In this document: positions 50,860-59,993 of the stretch, piece by piece
How the letters are laid out: each line of letters begins with the position of its first letter
Position numbering within the stretch: the stretch's first letter is position 1
Notes under the pieces: generated by a model
The model's database searches: none
What the model was told of the DNA's origin: nothing
What the model saw: only the letters and a program-made list of their open reading frames with translations
Program-made: the position numbers and the translations under genes
Source of the DNA: Candidatus Acididesulfobacter guangdongensis
GTDB lineage: Bacteria > SZUA-79 > Acidulodesulfobacterales > Acidulodesulfobacteraceae
Length of the DNA stretch: 64,000 bases
Direction of reading: 5' to 3'
Assembly: GCA_004195045.1 (NCBI GenBank)
Contig: SGBC01000004.1
Location: 124,001-188,000, forward strand

Positions 50860-51105
50860 TTATTCGTTTGCTGCTTTATCTCTATATATTCTTTCTTCTC
50901 TGAATCCCATATGAACGAGTATATCGTATAGTCTGTCCATTCTATCGGACAGTCTGTCTATTCTGGCGGATAATTTATTATCCACTTCTGTAATTTTATC
51001 GGAAAGATTTTTATTTAAACTAATCTTTCTGTCCGTATGGACATAAACCCCGATGACAAATCCAAGCGTAATTAAAAGTATGCCTAAATTTATATAACCT
51101 ATCAT
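50860..51105 (-). CDS. small membrane-anchored coiled-coil protein
   Basis: An 81-residue protein. A single N-terminal membrane helix is at about 3-22 (YINLGILLITLGFVIGVYV). The coiled coil is at about 30-65 (LSDKITEVDNKLSARIDRLSDRMDRL). The ribosome binding site TAGGGGG lies 7 bases before the ATG. Similar small proteins often accompany mobile elements or act as structural anchors. No specific function can be given. Surrounded by element remnants, it may be one of their cargo genes. Confidence 0.65.
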   Translation of the reverse strand: MIGYINLGILLITLGFVIGVYVHTDRKISLNKNLSDKITEVDNKLSARIDRLSDRMDRLYDILVHMGFREERIYRDKAANE

Positions 51106-51444
51106 AATACCCCCTAAATTAAATTAATTCTTTATTAAATTATACCGCCGTTCTTTAAAATAATAAAGGATTTTTTCTTCATTTCTGATTATTCAAATAA
51201 AATCTCTGCGCATTTTTATTTGTTTATTTTGAAAAAATAAACGCTAATAAATAATTAATGGATAAATAAGGATAAATAAATCTAACTTTTTATTTTTATT
51301 ACTTTTTTTATTGAATTTTTCTTGATTTTCTCTGGGGGAGGGATATAATTTACAATAGTTAATATTTAATACTAATAAAATTATGGGAACAAAATTATAG
51401 GGACGGATTTATTATTCCTTTTTACCGGTTGGTAAATTGCCAAT

Positions 51445-51498
51445 AAAAAATCCCCACATATATTGGGGAAATTTATTTTGCAAAATTGGGGATTTTTT
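51445..51498. repeat. inverted repeat AAAAAATCCCCA / TGGGGATTTTTT
   Basis: Twelve-base arms separated by 30 bases, with an inner TCCCCA-CATATA-TTGGGGA hairpin. It looks like a transposon end or terminator. No transposase is adjacent. Confidence 0.55.
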
Positions 51499-51517
51499 GA
51501 TTGCAAAATACACCTAA

Positions 51518-51670
51518 AGAGGGCGTAAAGTTCTACGTCTGCTACAACGCGATGATTCTAACAACCTCGTGAGAAAGACTATTATAAAAGGCGTGACCCC
51601 CGTTCTCATGGGACTTTTAAAGGTTTACGAACTGAGGAAGGAAGGGTATGTGTATGTTACCAATCCGTAA
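51518..51670 (+). pseudogene. unidentified C-terminal protein fragment
   Basis: An open frame with no start encodes RGRKVLRLLQRDDSNNLVRK, then TIIKGVTPVLMGLLKVYELR and KEGYVYVTNP before a stop. It has good coding character and higher GC than the surroundings. It looks like the tail of a lost gene. Family not recognised. Confidence 0.35.
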
Positions 51671-51714
51671 AATTAATGCGGCGAGATAGGCTCATTATAC
51701 CTGAAATCTTAATA

Positions 51715-52401
51715 TCATGTATATTTTGCATCCAACTGAACACGGTTTACGTTTTTAATTAGACACCCATTACGGAAATTACCGGACACCCTTTTCTCAA
51801 TTAATTTGATAGTTATTAAATCTTTAGTAAGCTTATTAGTAGCTTCGGCAATAAGCTTATCTATATCTTCATCGGATATAGTTACTAACCTGTACAATTC
51901 GTTGAGTTTCTTAATTTTAAAAGCGGGGTTCTTTTCTATTAAACCTTTTTCAATACAAAAATAAAAAAAATTGTATAATGTAGATGTTTCAATATTTGCG
52001 GTCATAAACGATATTTCAGATTCCCTTTCGCCGATATTTTTCGGCATTGATAATATTTCTAATTTTCTTTTTAATTGATAATCTTTAATATTGGATTGGG
52101 TAATAGCTTGAATATTCTTAGTTTTAAAAATAGGCAAGAAATGTTTTGACGAAGTAATTCTAACTTCAATTGTTTTTTGACTAACTGCTTGAGATTTAAT
52201 ATATTGCTCCCATGCGGATAAAAATGTATAATTAGAATTAATTGGCATGCTAAATTTTTTTCTAATTAAATCAGTTTCAATGGTATTTGCGATTTGCTGG
52301 GCGAGTTTTTTATCATGGGTTTTTGTCGTACCTTGATATTGCCTGCCTTCTAATCGCACTTGATGCCAATAAATATTGCCTCTTTTGTATATAGTTGCCA
52401 T
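51715..52401 (-). pseudogene. tyrosine recombinase (phage-type integrase), truncated
   Basis: A 228-codon frame. MATIYKRGNIYWHQVRLEGR is the N-terminal arm-binding domain. The SAM-like core-binding domain is about 60-170 (TFLSAWEQYIKSQAVSQKTIEVRITSSKHFLPIF). The frame reaches the entry to the catalytic domain (DEDIDKLIAEATN) and is then cut by IS-end sequence at about 51795. The catalytic R-H-x-x-R-Y set is missing, so it cannot recombine. A 39-bp piece of it is also found at 23029-23067. Confidence 0.85.
51718..51794. mobile_element. insertion-sequence end remnant, copy 2
   Basis: Matches 8429-8475 and continues with GTGTCCGGTAATTTCCGTAA (minus strand), which looks like an IS terminus. It interrupts the integrase coding sequence, supplying its last codons in a false C-terminus. 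Confidence 0.5.
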
Positions 52402-52728
52402 AATTTTTGATTTAAAAATAAATTTTATGGTTGATTTAAAAAACGAACTGGGCTATCAAAAAATAGATGCCGTAATTAAAAGTTTGCGTTCTGATGAAAA
52501 TCTACCTATTTACGAAATAGCATAAGTTATACTATAAATTTTCATGAACGAAAAACACGAACACGAAAAAAGAACACGAACATAACATATACGCCATGGC
52601 TTACCGTGAATGGGACTATATGGATATCCTTAATTTCGACGGATTGGAAACGAGATAGAGATAGGACGAAAATTCATATCATAACGGAAATAATATAACT
52701 GTTTTTTTACTGATAATTTTAAATCTTT
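52402..52728. other. remnant-rich intergenic before rarA
   Basis: Contains short frames such as MVDLKNELGYQKIDAVIKSL (52427-52525, 32 codons) and MAYREWDYMDILNFDG. They look like leftovers of helical proteins. None is long enough to call a gene. Confidence 0.4.
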
Positions 52729-54129
52729 ATGAATCTGTTTGACAATAGCGGCAATAATGACGGAAGCGATAACAATGTCGCTGCAAATAAATTTAAAAAT
52801 AACATTCTCCAACCCCTTGCAGAAAGGCTGCGGCCTAAATCGTTATATGAGTTCTTTGGGCAAAATCATATTCTTGGCGAAGGCAAACCTTTAAAAAATA
52901 TGCTTGATGCGGGATTTATACGTTCTATGATATTCTGGGGTCCTCCGGGAAGCGGAAAGACCACGCTTGCCACCATAATTGCCGGTATATCCGGTTATGA
53001 GTTTTATAAAATTTCTGCAGTCTCAAGCGGCGTAAAAGAATTAAGAGAAATTATCGACAAGGCAAATACTAATTTTAAATACTACGGCAAGCCTATACTT
53101 ATCTTTATTGATGAAATTCATCGATTCAATAAATCACAGCAAGACATACTGCTTCATTCAATTGAAGAAGGAAGTCTTATCTTAATCGGAGCTACTACAG
53201 AAAACCCTTCATTCGAAATAAATTCGCCTATTTTATCAAGAGTAACCGTATTTACTTTACATCCCCTATTTAAAGAAGATTTAAACCTGATTATAGACAG
53301 AGCGCTTGCCTCCGATGAAACTGTTAAAAAAAAGAAAATTAACTTAAAAGAAGACGGCAGGGAAGCTCTCATAAGATATTCCGGCAGCGATGCAAGAATA
53401 ATGCTGAACGCTCTTGAAACGGCCGTAAATACTTCTGAAACAGCCATAAATACTGCTAAACCATATACTGATAACGTCAATGACGACACTATCATACTTG
53501 ACGCAACGAAAATAGAAGAGGCTTATTTAAGAACATCAAAATATGATAAAACAGGTGAAGAGCATTATAATACTATCTCCGCTTTTATAAAAAGTTTAAG
53601 AGGCAGCGATCCGGACGGAGCTGTTTTCTGGCTTGCTAAAATGCTTGATTCAGGAGAAGATGCTAAATTTATTGCAAGAAGAATGGTTGTTTTGGCATCT
53701 GAAGATGTCGGCAACGCAGAACCTGATGCATTAAATTTGGCGGTTAGCTGCTTTAACGCTGTAAATGTAATAGGCATGCCGGAGGCGAGAATTCTTTTGT
53801 CGCAGGCGGCAACATACCTTGCAAGCTGTCCTAAATCAAACGCAAGCTATCTTGCTATAGAATCGGCGTTAAATGATGTGAAAAAATTCCCCGGAATAAC
53901 AGTTCCGCTTCACTTGAGGAATGCGCCTACAAAACTTATGAAAGAGCTTAATTATCATGAAGGATACAGATACGACCACAATTATGAAAATCATTTTGCG
54001 AAACAGAAATATCTTCCAGAAGAACTTTCAGATAGAATATACTACCGACCTGAAAATATCGGCAAGGAAAAAGAAATTAAAATACGTCTTAAAGCATTAT
54101 GGGAAGAAAGCAAGAATTACCGAGAATAA
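52729..54129 (+). CDS. rarA: replication-associated recombination protein A
   Basis: A 466-residue clamp-loader-like AAA+ ATPase acting at stalled replication forks (MgsA/WRNIP1 family). Walker A is GPPGSGKTTLATI, Walker B is LIFIDEIHRFNKSQQD, and sensor 1 is IGATTENPSFEI. The C-terminal tetramerisation domain has SAFIKSLRGSDPDGAVFWLAKML and KFPGITVPLHLRNAPTKLMKEL. The first 20 residues are Asn/Gly-rich (NSGNNDGSDNNV), an unusual N-terminus and another example of the low-complexity trend. No clear ribosome binding site. Confidence 0.96.
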   Translation: MNLFDNSGNNDGSDNNVAANKFKNNILQPLAERLRPKSLYEFFGQNHILGEGKPLKNMLDAGFIRSMIFWGPPGSGKTTLATIIAGISGYEFYKISAVSSGVKELREIIDKANTNFKYYGKPILIFIDEIHRFNKSQQDILLHSIEEGSLILIGATTENPSFEINSPILSRVTVFTLHPLFKEDLNLIIDRALASDETVKKKKINLKEDGREALIRYSGSDARIMLNALETAVNTSETAINTAKPYTDNVNDDTIILDATKIEEAYLRTSKYDKTGEEHYNTISAFIKSLRGSDPDGAVFWLAKMLDSGEDAKFIARRMVVLASEDVGNAEPDALNLAVSCFNAVNVIGMPEARILLSQAATYLASCPKSNASYLAIESALNDVKKFPGITVPLHLRNAPTKLMKELNYHEGYRYDHNYENHFAKQKYLPEELSDRIYYRPENIGKEKEIKIRLKALWEESKNYRE

Positions 54130-54289
54130 AATTGATTATAGCCCAAATGTTAATAAGTGCCGTTTTGTCGGTCTGTCTGAATAGGCAATTCAATGCAGAC
54201 GGAAAATAGATGAAAATAAATAAAGATACTATAAAGGTACTAGAAAAACAGATTAAGATACTATTTAAGTTCGACCGGAAAATAGAAGA

Positions 54290-54541
54290 ATGCTATACAC
54301 AATATTATTTCAAATATTAAACTATTCAGGCTTATTGGCTACACTATTAGCCGTCTGGTTCTTTTCGTCGCATAAATACAAAATAGGATTCCTAATATCC
54401 ATATTAAGCTGCATTCTCTGGATAGCTATCGCTTATATCGATAACGTATGGAGTTTGTTAATTCTTAATGCGATATTGCTGATATTGGATATAAGAGGAT
54501 ATTTTAAAAAAGATATTCAGAAAATAACGCAGAAAATATAA
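54290..54541 (+). CDS. small membrane protein
   Basis: An 83-residue protein with two or three hydrophobic segments (about 4-24, 29-48 and 50-68) and a basic C-terminus (YFKKDIQKITQKI). The pattern resembles part of the PnuC / YgjV-like small membrane families, but the resemblance is weak. A 36-codon frame at 54210-54320 overlaps its start and is less convincing. Function unknown. Confidence 0.6.
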   Translation: MLYTILFQILNYSGLLATLLAVWFFSSHKYKIGFLISILSCILWIAIAYIDNVWSLLILNAILLILDIRGYFKKDIQKITQKI

Positions 54542-54635
54542 AAATAAAATTGCGATTAATACTTTAAGATAGCCGCAATCCTTGCTTCTTCAAGATATAT
54601 CACCAAAGAAACCAAAGTATTGATATGTATTTTTA

Positions 54636-54995
54636 TTATTTCGCTCCAAATTGATCGCACGCATCAATTACGTATCTTATAAATGCGACACTCGGTCCTC
54701 CGCCCATGAGAGCCGCCACAAATGCAGCCTCTATTATTTCCGGTCTTGACGCTTTATGTGAAATAGCGTTTTTTACATGAAAAGCGACACAGTACTCGCA
54801 TTGCGATTTAACCGATAATGCAATAGATATTAATTCTTTAGTTTTTGCGTCTAATGCCCCGCTTTTTTCAGCTTGTTTAAAAAATCCCATAAAAGAATTT
54901 GTATATTCCGGATAATCTTTTCCAAGTTCGTTCATTAAATCAATAAATCTGTCATATGCCATGTTCATGTCTATTTTCATTTCTTTCGGTTCCAT
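54636..54995 (-). CDS. carboxymuconolactone decarboxylase / AhpD-like protein
   Basis: A 119-residue all-helical protein. The redox motif SQCEYCVAFHVKNAISHKAS (C-x-x-C then His) is typical of AhpD-like peroxidase-linked proteins, followed by EIIEAAFVAALMGGGPSVAF. Such proteins reduce peroxiredoxins or have other thiol chemistry. There is no adjacent peroxiredoxin. The GGAGG-like site (GGGAGG) precedes the ATG. Both active-site residues are Cys, not Sec. Confidence 0.9.
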   Translation of the reverse strand: MEPKEMKIDMNMAYDRFIDLMNELGKDYPEYTNSFMGFFKQAEKSGALDAKTKELISIALSVKSQCEYCVAFHVKNAISHKASRPEIIEAAFVAALMGGGPSVAFIRYVIDACDQFGAK

Positions 54996-55313
54996 TTTTA
55001 ACCTCCCTGTATTATTTTAATATTAAATACATTATATATAGTATATAATACTATATATAACAAATATATTATATATAATTATGCAGACGACTTTATTTAT
55101 TAATTAAACCGATATAAATTTTTGCAGCTAAATATATAATATATATTATAACCTTATTATCAATATGTATCTCTATTTAATATTATTATCAATATAATTC
55201 TATATTATTTATATTTACCCGTTGATAGCGGAAACAAAGTGCAGCGAAGCTCATTCTCTGCCTTTAGGCATATGGACAAAAAATAAATATAAACTAAACA
55301 GAGCAGAGGATTC
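54996..55313. other. intergenic, AT-rich
   Basis: About 318 bases between divergent genes. A TATATA-rich block (55030-55080, 55130-55160) is followed by a more GC-rich 60 bases before topB. No RNA gene recognised. Confidence 0.4.
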
Positions 55314-57341
55314 ATGAAACTAATCATCGCCGAAAAACCGTCCGTAGCTAAAGCCGTGGCTTCTTTTTTAGGCTCTTCCGTCCGCGGAAACGGATATTTC
55401 GAAACTAAAGATTATACTATAACGTTCTGTTACGGTCATGTTTTGGAGCAGCTTGGTCCGAAAGAATATCTCGGCAGACCCGTCAATATAAACGACGCTC
55501 CGCTGATACCCGACAAATGGCGGTTAAAAGTAAAAGAGTCCGCTTCCGTTCAGTTTAAAATTATTAAATCGTTAATAGCAAAGGCTTCGGAAATAATAAA
55601 CTTGGGAGACCCGGACAGAGAAGGGCAGCTGTTAGTAGACGAACTTATCGAATACTGCGGTTATAAAGGACCGGTCAAAAGATTATGGCTGAACGCCTTA
55701 GACGATGAATCAGTCGCTAATTCGTTTAAAAAACTTGAAGACAATTCTAAATATATTAATTTTAAGAACTGCGCTTTAGCCCGCCAGAGATTAGACTGGC
55801 TAATCGGTTTAAACGCCTCTATCGTTGCCACCAAAAAAACCAATCAGCTGTTATCAATAGGAAGGGTTCAGACCCCCACGCTGTCTTTAATAGTGGAACG
55901 CGATTTAAAGATAGAAAACTTTAAGCCGCAGGATTTTTACGAAGTCTTCGTTGATATAGAACATGCAAAGCCTTTTACGGTTAAATGGATTAAAGGCGAT
56001 ATTAAAACGGACGAAGAAAACCGCATTACGGATAAGCAGGCTGCCGAGAAATTAGCCGGTCTCGTAAAAAACACTGCAGGCAAGGTTATCAACTTTGAAA
56101 GCAAGAAAGGAACTTCTAAAGCGCCTAATCCGTATAATCTTGCAAAACTAACCAAGGACGCTTCGGCTAATTTCGGCTTTTCCGCCGATACAACGCTGAA
56201 ATTAGCCCAGAGTTTATACGAAAGGGCTTTTGCTACGTACCCCAGAGTTGACAGCGAGTATCTGCCTGAAGAACAGTTTGCCGGCAGTAAAAAAATACTG
56301 ATGAACTTTAATTTGCCCAAAATAATAGATTTTACCAAGAAACATCCGGCATGGAACACAAAAAAAGTTGACGCTCATCACGCTATAATCCCGACGGTTA
56401 AAAAAGCGGCGGGACTGAGTGAAGACGAACAAAACCTATATAATTTAATAGCAAACAGATTTATTAATCTGTTTATGCCGGAACAGGAGTTTATAACTAA
56501 ATTAATAGAAATGGATATTAAAAACAATATATTTTCGGCTAAAAAAAAGATAATAACCAATCCCGGCTGGTCAGACGAAAAATCGCAGGATGATTTGCCG
56601 AACGTAAAAATAAACGATATTTTAAATACGGCGGGTTCGAGAATGGAATCCAAACAGACCACTCCGCCTGTGAGGTTTACGGACGGAACTTTAATAGCCG
56701 CAATGGCTAATATTCATAAATACGCCGAAGACGACAAAGACATAGAAATATTAAAAGAAATAAAAGGCATAGGAACAAGCGCCACGAGAGCCAATATAAT
56801 AGAAACTCTTATAAAGCGCGGATATATAGAAAGACAGAAAAAAAACCTTATTTCCGTTGATTTGGGAAGAAAGCTGATAAGCGATTTAAAAGGCGGCGAA
56901 AATATTAAACTGCTGACTTCCGCTCATTTAACCGCCGATATGGAAGAAGAGCTGAAATTAATAGAAAAAGGCGAAAAAACAATAGACGAAATACTGAATA
57001 AAGGCATAGCAACGACTAATGAACTAACAGCAAGCCTTAAATCTTTGCCTTTTTCCATTAAAGGCGTTCCGTATAATAATCCGAACGCGCAGGTAATCGG
57101 CAAATGCGGGTGCGGAGGAGATATAACGGAATTTTCAAAAGGATATAAGTGCGTCAAGTGCGGAGCTATTGTATGGAAAGAATTTTCAGGAAAAAAATTA
57201 TCAATTAGAACCGCCGTAAGTCTTTTGAATAATAAAACCGTTTCGCTGAAAGGTTTTACGTCAAAAGCGGGCAAAAAATACGATGCCGTTTTGCGTTACG
57301 ATTTTGATGCAAAAAAAATAGCGTTTGTTAATAACAAATGA
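55314..57341 (+). CDS. topB: DNA topoisomerase III
   Basis: Type IA topoisomerase of 675 residues. The Toprim domain begins MKLIIAEKPSVAKAVASFLG and has the metal site GDPDREGQLL. The catalytic Tyr309 is in ATYPRVDSEYLP, with the usual TYPRTDS altered to TYPRVDS. GIGTSATRANIIETLIKRGYI is the conserved 3-prime domain motif. The C-terminal zinc-ribbon-like CGCGGDITEFSKGYKCVKCG follows. GC content looks about 40 percent, clearly higher than the flanks, which may reflect transfer from elsewhere. Topo III genes are common on plasmids and integrative elements, so a mobile origin is plausible. Confidence 0.95.
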   Translation: MKLIIAEKPSVAKAVASFLGSSVRGNGYFETKDYTITFCYGHVLEQLGPKEYLGRPVNINDAPLIPDKWRLKVKESASVQFKIIKSLIAKASEIINLGDPDREGQLLVDELIEYCGYKGPVKRLWLNALDDESVANSFKKLEDNSKYINFKNCALARQRLDWLIGLNASIVATKKTNQLLSIGRVQTPTLSLIVERDLKIENFKPQDFYEVFVDIEHAKPFTVKWIKGDIKTDEENRITDKQAAEKLAGLVKNTAGKVINFESKKGTSKAPNPYNLAKLTKDASANFGFSADTTLKLAQSLYERAFATYPRVDSEYLPEEQFAGSKKILMNFNLPKIIDFTKKHPAWNTKKVDAHHAIIPTVKKAAGLSEDEQNLYNLIANRFINLFMPEQEFITKLIEMDIKNNIFSAKKKIITNPGWSDEKSQDDLPNVKINDILNTAGSRMESKQTTPPVRFTDGTLIAAMANIHKYAEDDKDIEILKEIKGIGTSATRANIIETLIKRGYIERQKKNLISVDLGRKLISDLKGGENIKLLTSAHLTADMEEELKLIEKGEKTIDEILNKGIATTNELTASLKSLPFSIKGVPYNNPNAQVIGKCGCGGDITEFSKGYKCVKCGAIVWKEFSGKKLSIRTAVSLLNNKTVSLKGFTSKAGKKYDAVLRYDFDAKKIAFVNNK

Positions 57342-57641
57342 CTAATGTAAACTTATTAGAGATTACGGACCAAGCAGGAGTGGGATTTGTTTATTAATAG
57401 CAAATGACCAATATAAACAAGAGGCGATAAAATATGCCGGAGATACAAATCTTCATAATTAATAATTTTTTTTGTGCTATAATATAAAAGTAAAACTAAC
57501 GTATATAAAATTCACTATATAAAACTAAATATTAAATAATATTGAAAATGTAAATGTAAATATAAATATAAATATAAATGTAAATATAAATATAAATATA
57601 TTAATATTAATTAATACAAAAAATAAATCGGAGCCAAAATC
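57342..57641. repeat. intergenic with AAATATAAAT tandem repeats
   Basis: A partly duplicated phrase (AACAAATGACTAATGTAAAC, then AGCAAATGACCAATATAAAC) follows the topB stop. From about 57543 to 57602 there is a tandem AAATGTAAATATAAATAT array. No gene. Confidence 0.55.
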
Positions 57642-58370
57642 ATGAAACTTTTAAATAAAGCAGTTTCTGCAGCAAAAAATGCTGCAAGAGCTTTTAATAG
57701 GTTGTTCTATAGGTTTTTAGTTAAAACTCCGGCATTAAATTCGGGCGTATATATGCTTAAATATAAAAAACATATTATTTTTCTTACCATTTTTATGTTA
57801 TTTGCGTTTAACCTTAGCGGCTGTGCAACATATCGGACACCTTCAGCCTATTCGGCCGGTTTTATAAGCGTATCAACCCCAAGTTTTGCTTTTTCTTTCG
57901 GACAGGGGGTTAATGCGTATTATTATCCGCCTTTTCAAACTTATATTTACGGATATAACGGGTACTATTACAGATGGTTTAATAATAGCTGGGTTTATGC
58001 AAGCGCTTATTCGGGTCCGTGGTTTCAACTGCCCCCGACCTCTGTTTTGCCGCCTCCGCTGCTTTATGGTCCGCCTCCGCCTATAGTCACTTATAGACCT
58101 TATTTTATGTGGTGGAGAAGAAATATTGGACCGTGGTACAGAGTATATCATCCGGGGTGGTGGGTTAGACACCGCGCATATTTGAGACATTATGACTTGT
58201 GGCGTTCTCATGCAGCGAGGTTTTATGCAAACCATCCGTTTAACAGATGGAAGATGAGAAGAATCTTTAATATAAAACGCAGAGAAAGAGAAAAATATTT
58301 CCGAAGAAGAATGAAAGCATACAAACGCAATCAAAATAACAGGCGCAGATTTTATAGACATAGACATTAG
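57642..58370 (+). CDS. outer-membrane-type lipoprotein with YRWFNNSW surface pattern
   Basis: A 242-residue protein. A probable lipobox (FNLSGCATYRT, Cys at about 65) follows the helix HIIFLTIFMLFAFNL. The start at 57642 has the better ribosome binding site (GGAG), but gives an unusually long basic n-region. Met38 (MLKYKKH) would give a normal signal peptide. The mature part has YYYRWFNNSWVYASAYSGPWFQLPPTSVLPP, a Pro/Trp/Tyr-rich domain, then an Arg/His-rich tail (RRREKYFRRRMKAYKRNQNN). The aromatic core resembles the exported protein at 32.7 kb. Function unknown, probably envelope. Confidence 0.78.
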   Translation: MKLLNKAVSAAKNAARAFNRLFYRFLVKTPALNSGVYMLKYKKHIIFLTIFMLFAFNLSGCATYRTPSAYSAGFISVSTPSFAFSFGQGVNAYYYPPFQTYIYGYNGYYYRWFNNSWVYASAYSGPWFQLPPTSVLPPPLLYGPPPPIVTYRPYFMWWRRNIGPWYRVYHPGWWVRHRAYLRHYDLWRSHAARFYANHPFNRWKMRRIFNIKRREREKYFRRRMKAYKRNQNNRRRFYRHRH

Positions 58371-58514
58371 AAAAAAACTATATATATTATATATATAATT
58401 ATACTATGGCAGCGTATCGGCAAAGAAATGGCAAAACTGCAGTCTGATGCTGATACGCTACACTTGTTTGTTGATATAATTTTTTAAGTTAACATAAATC
58501 AAAAAAGAATAAAA

Positions 58515-59189
58515 ATGTCTGGTATTCTTATTTTCGATACGGAAACTACCGATGCTTCAGAACCTGTTCTGATAGAAGCCGCAGGTATTTACGTAGAAGG
58601 CAGTCCATTTGATAAACAGCATAATGTATTCACTCAAAGATATAATCCTGAAAAGCCTATAAGTTTTGGAGCTATGGCTACGCATCATATATTAGATGAA
58701 GAGCTTGTCGGCTGCCCTAAATCTTCCGAGTTTAAATTAAACGCTAACGTTAAGTATTTAATAGGACACAATATAGATTTCGACTGGTCTGTTATAGGCA
58801 AACCGCCTGTAAAGAGAATAGATACGCTTGCTATGGCAAGAGCCGTTTATCCTGAGTTAGATTCTCACGGTCTTATAGCTTTGAGCTATGCTCTATGCGA
58901 TGCAAATAAAAGAAAACAGTTAAGAGAAGTATTAAAAAACGCTCATAGTGCTCTAACAGATGCCAAATTATGTTTAAGCGTTTTGAGAAATATTTTGCAA
59001 AAAATGGATTTGCATAAATGGTCTGATATTTATGCTTTTTCGGAAGAATCAAGAATACCTAAGATAATGCCGTTTGGAAAGCATAAAGGCATTGCCGTAA
59101 AAGCTCTCCCTGATGATTATAAAATATGGTTAAGAAAACAGCCGAATATTGACGAATATTTATTGAAGGCGCTAAATGCTGCTGAATAA
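58515..59189 (+). CDS. DEDDh 3-prime exonuclease with C-terminal DUF3820 domain
   Basis: A 224-residue nuclease. Exo I is ILIFDTETTD, Exo II is YLIGHNIDFDWSVIG, and Exo III has HSALTDAKLCLSVL with the His five residues before Asp. The last 60 residues (KIMPFGKHKGIAVKALPDDYKIWLRKQ) match the DUF3820 module, also found in ExoX-like proteins. It resembles exodeoxyribonuclease X, acting in repair or RNA/DNA end trimming. It may be a stand-alone unit. Confidence 0.9.
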   Translation: MSGILIFDTETTDASEPVLIEAAGIYVEGSPFDKQHNVFTQRYNPEKPISFGAMATHHILDEELVGCPKSSEFKLNANVKYLIGHNIDFDWSVIGKPPVKRIDTLAMARAVYPELDSHGLIALSYALCDANKRKQLREVLKNAHSALTDAKLCLSVLRNILQKMDLHKWSDIYAFSEESRIPKIMPFGKHKGIAVKALPDDYKIWLRKQPNIDEYLLKALNAAE

Positions 59190-59340
59190 AAATAAATAAA
59201 TGAAATGATTAAATAAAAATTAAATAAAGCTAAATAAAATAAAATAAAATTAAGTAAAATCAAACAAAACAAAATAAAACTAAGTAAAATTAAATTAAAT
59301 AAAATCAAATAAAATAAAGTTAAAATAAAACTAAATGCAA
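59190..59340. repeat. A-rich TAAAATAAAA low-complexity tract
   Basis: About 150 bases of repeated TAAATAAAAT / TAAAATTAAA units with scarce C, before dut. It has a striking strand bias for A over T. No gene. Confidence 0.6.
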
Positions 59341-59376
59341 TAACTAAATTTTAACGGCTGCAAAATAATTATTATT

Positions 59377-59823
59377 ATGATTATGGACTTATTTGAAGAC
59401 TTTTATTTAAACATTGAACTTTTTCATCCCGAAGCCGTTATGCCAGTCCGCAGTATTAACGGAGACGCCGGATTAGATTTATGCGTTTGCGAAAAGACCG
59501 TCTTAAGACCTAATGTTTTAATTAAAGCGCATATAGGCATTAAAATAGAGTTTCCCATAGGCTACGCCGCTATTATAAAAGAAAAATCAGGATTGGCTTT
59601 AAAAGGCATTGAAATTAAAGCCGGTGTGATAGACCACGAGTATAGGGGGGAAGTGATCGTGTTAGCTAAAAATAAATCAATGGCGCCTATAATATTAGAA
59701 ACAGGAAATAAGATAGCTCAGATGTTAATAATGCCGGTCTGGACAGGTAAGCCCTTGCAGGTAGGAAAAGTAAATAAAAATACCGTAAGAAAAGATAAAG
59801 GCTTCGGTTCGACCGGGGAATAG
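59377..59823 (+). CDS. dut: dUTP diphosphatase
   Basis: Trimeric dUTPase of 148 residues. Motif 1 is NGDAGLDLCV, motif 2/3 is KEKSGLALKGIEIKAGVIDHEYRGEV, and motif 5 is the C-terminal RKDKGFGSTGE which closes the site. The length is normal. The start may be ATG 59383 (MDLFEDFYLN). No clear ribosome binding site separates the two. Removes dUTP and supplies dUMP. Confidence 0.95.
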   Translation: MIMDLFEDFYLNIELFHPEAVMPVRSINGDAGLDLCVCEKTVLRPNVLIKAHIGIKIEFPIGYAAIIKEKSGLALKGIEIKAGVIDHEYRGEVIVLAKNKSMAPIILETGNKIAQMLIMPVWTGKPLQVGKVNKNTVRKDKGFGSTGE

Positions 59824-59993
59824 AAAGATAAAATTAAGCTTAACATATTAAATTGAATTAAATTAAATAACGAAACTAAACTAGTCCGTATTTTTTTTAA
59901 AGTATAACTGGTAAAAATTTCAAAAATACGATATATATAATAAAGACGGAAGCAATTTAATAAAAAATTATATTTACAGATTGGTGCAATATA

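Noticed and set aside
57543-57602. AAATATAAAT array considered as a CRISPR-like repeat
   Set aside because: Simple AT microsatellite without unique spacers, no cas genes near.
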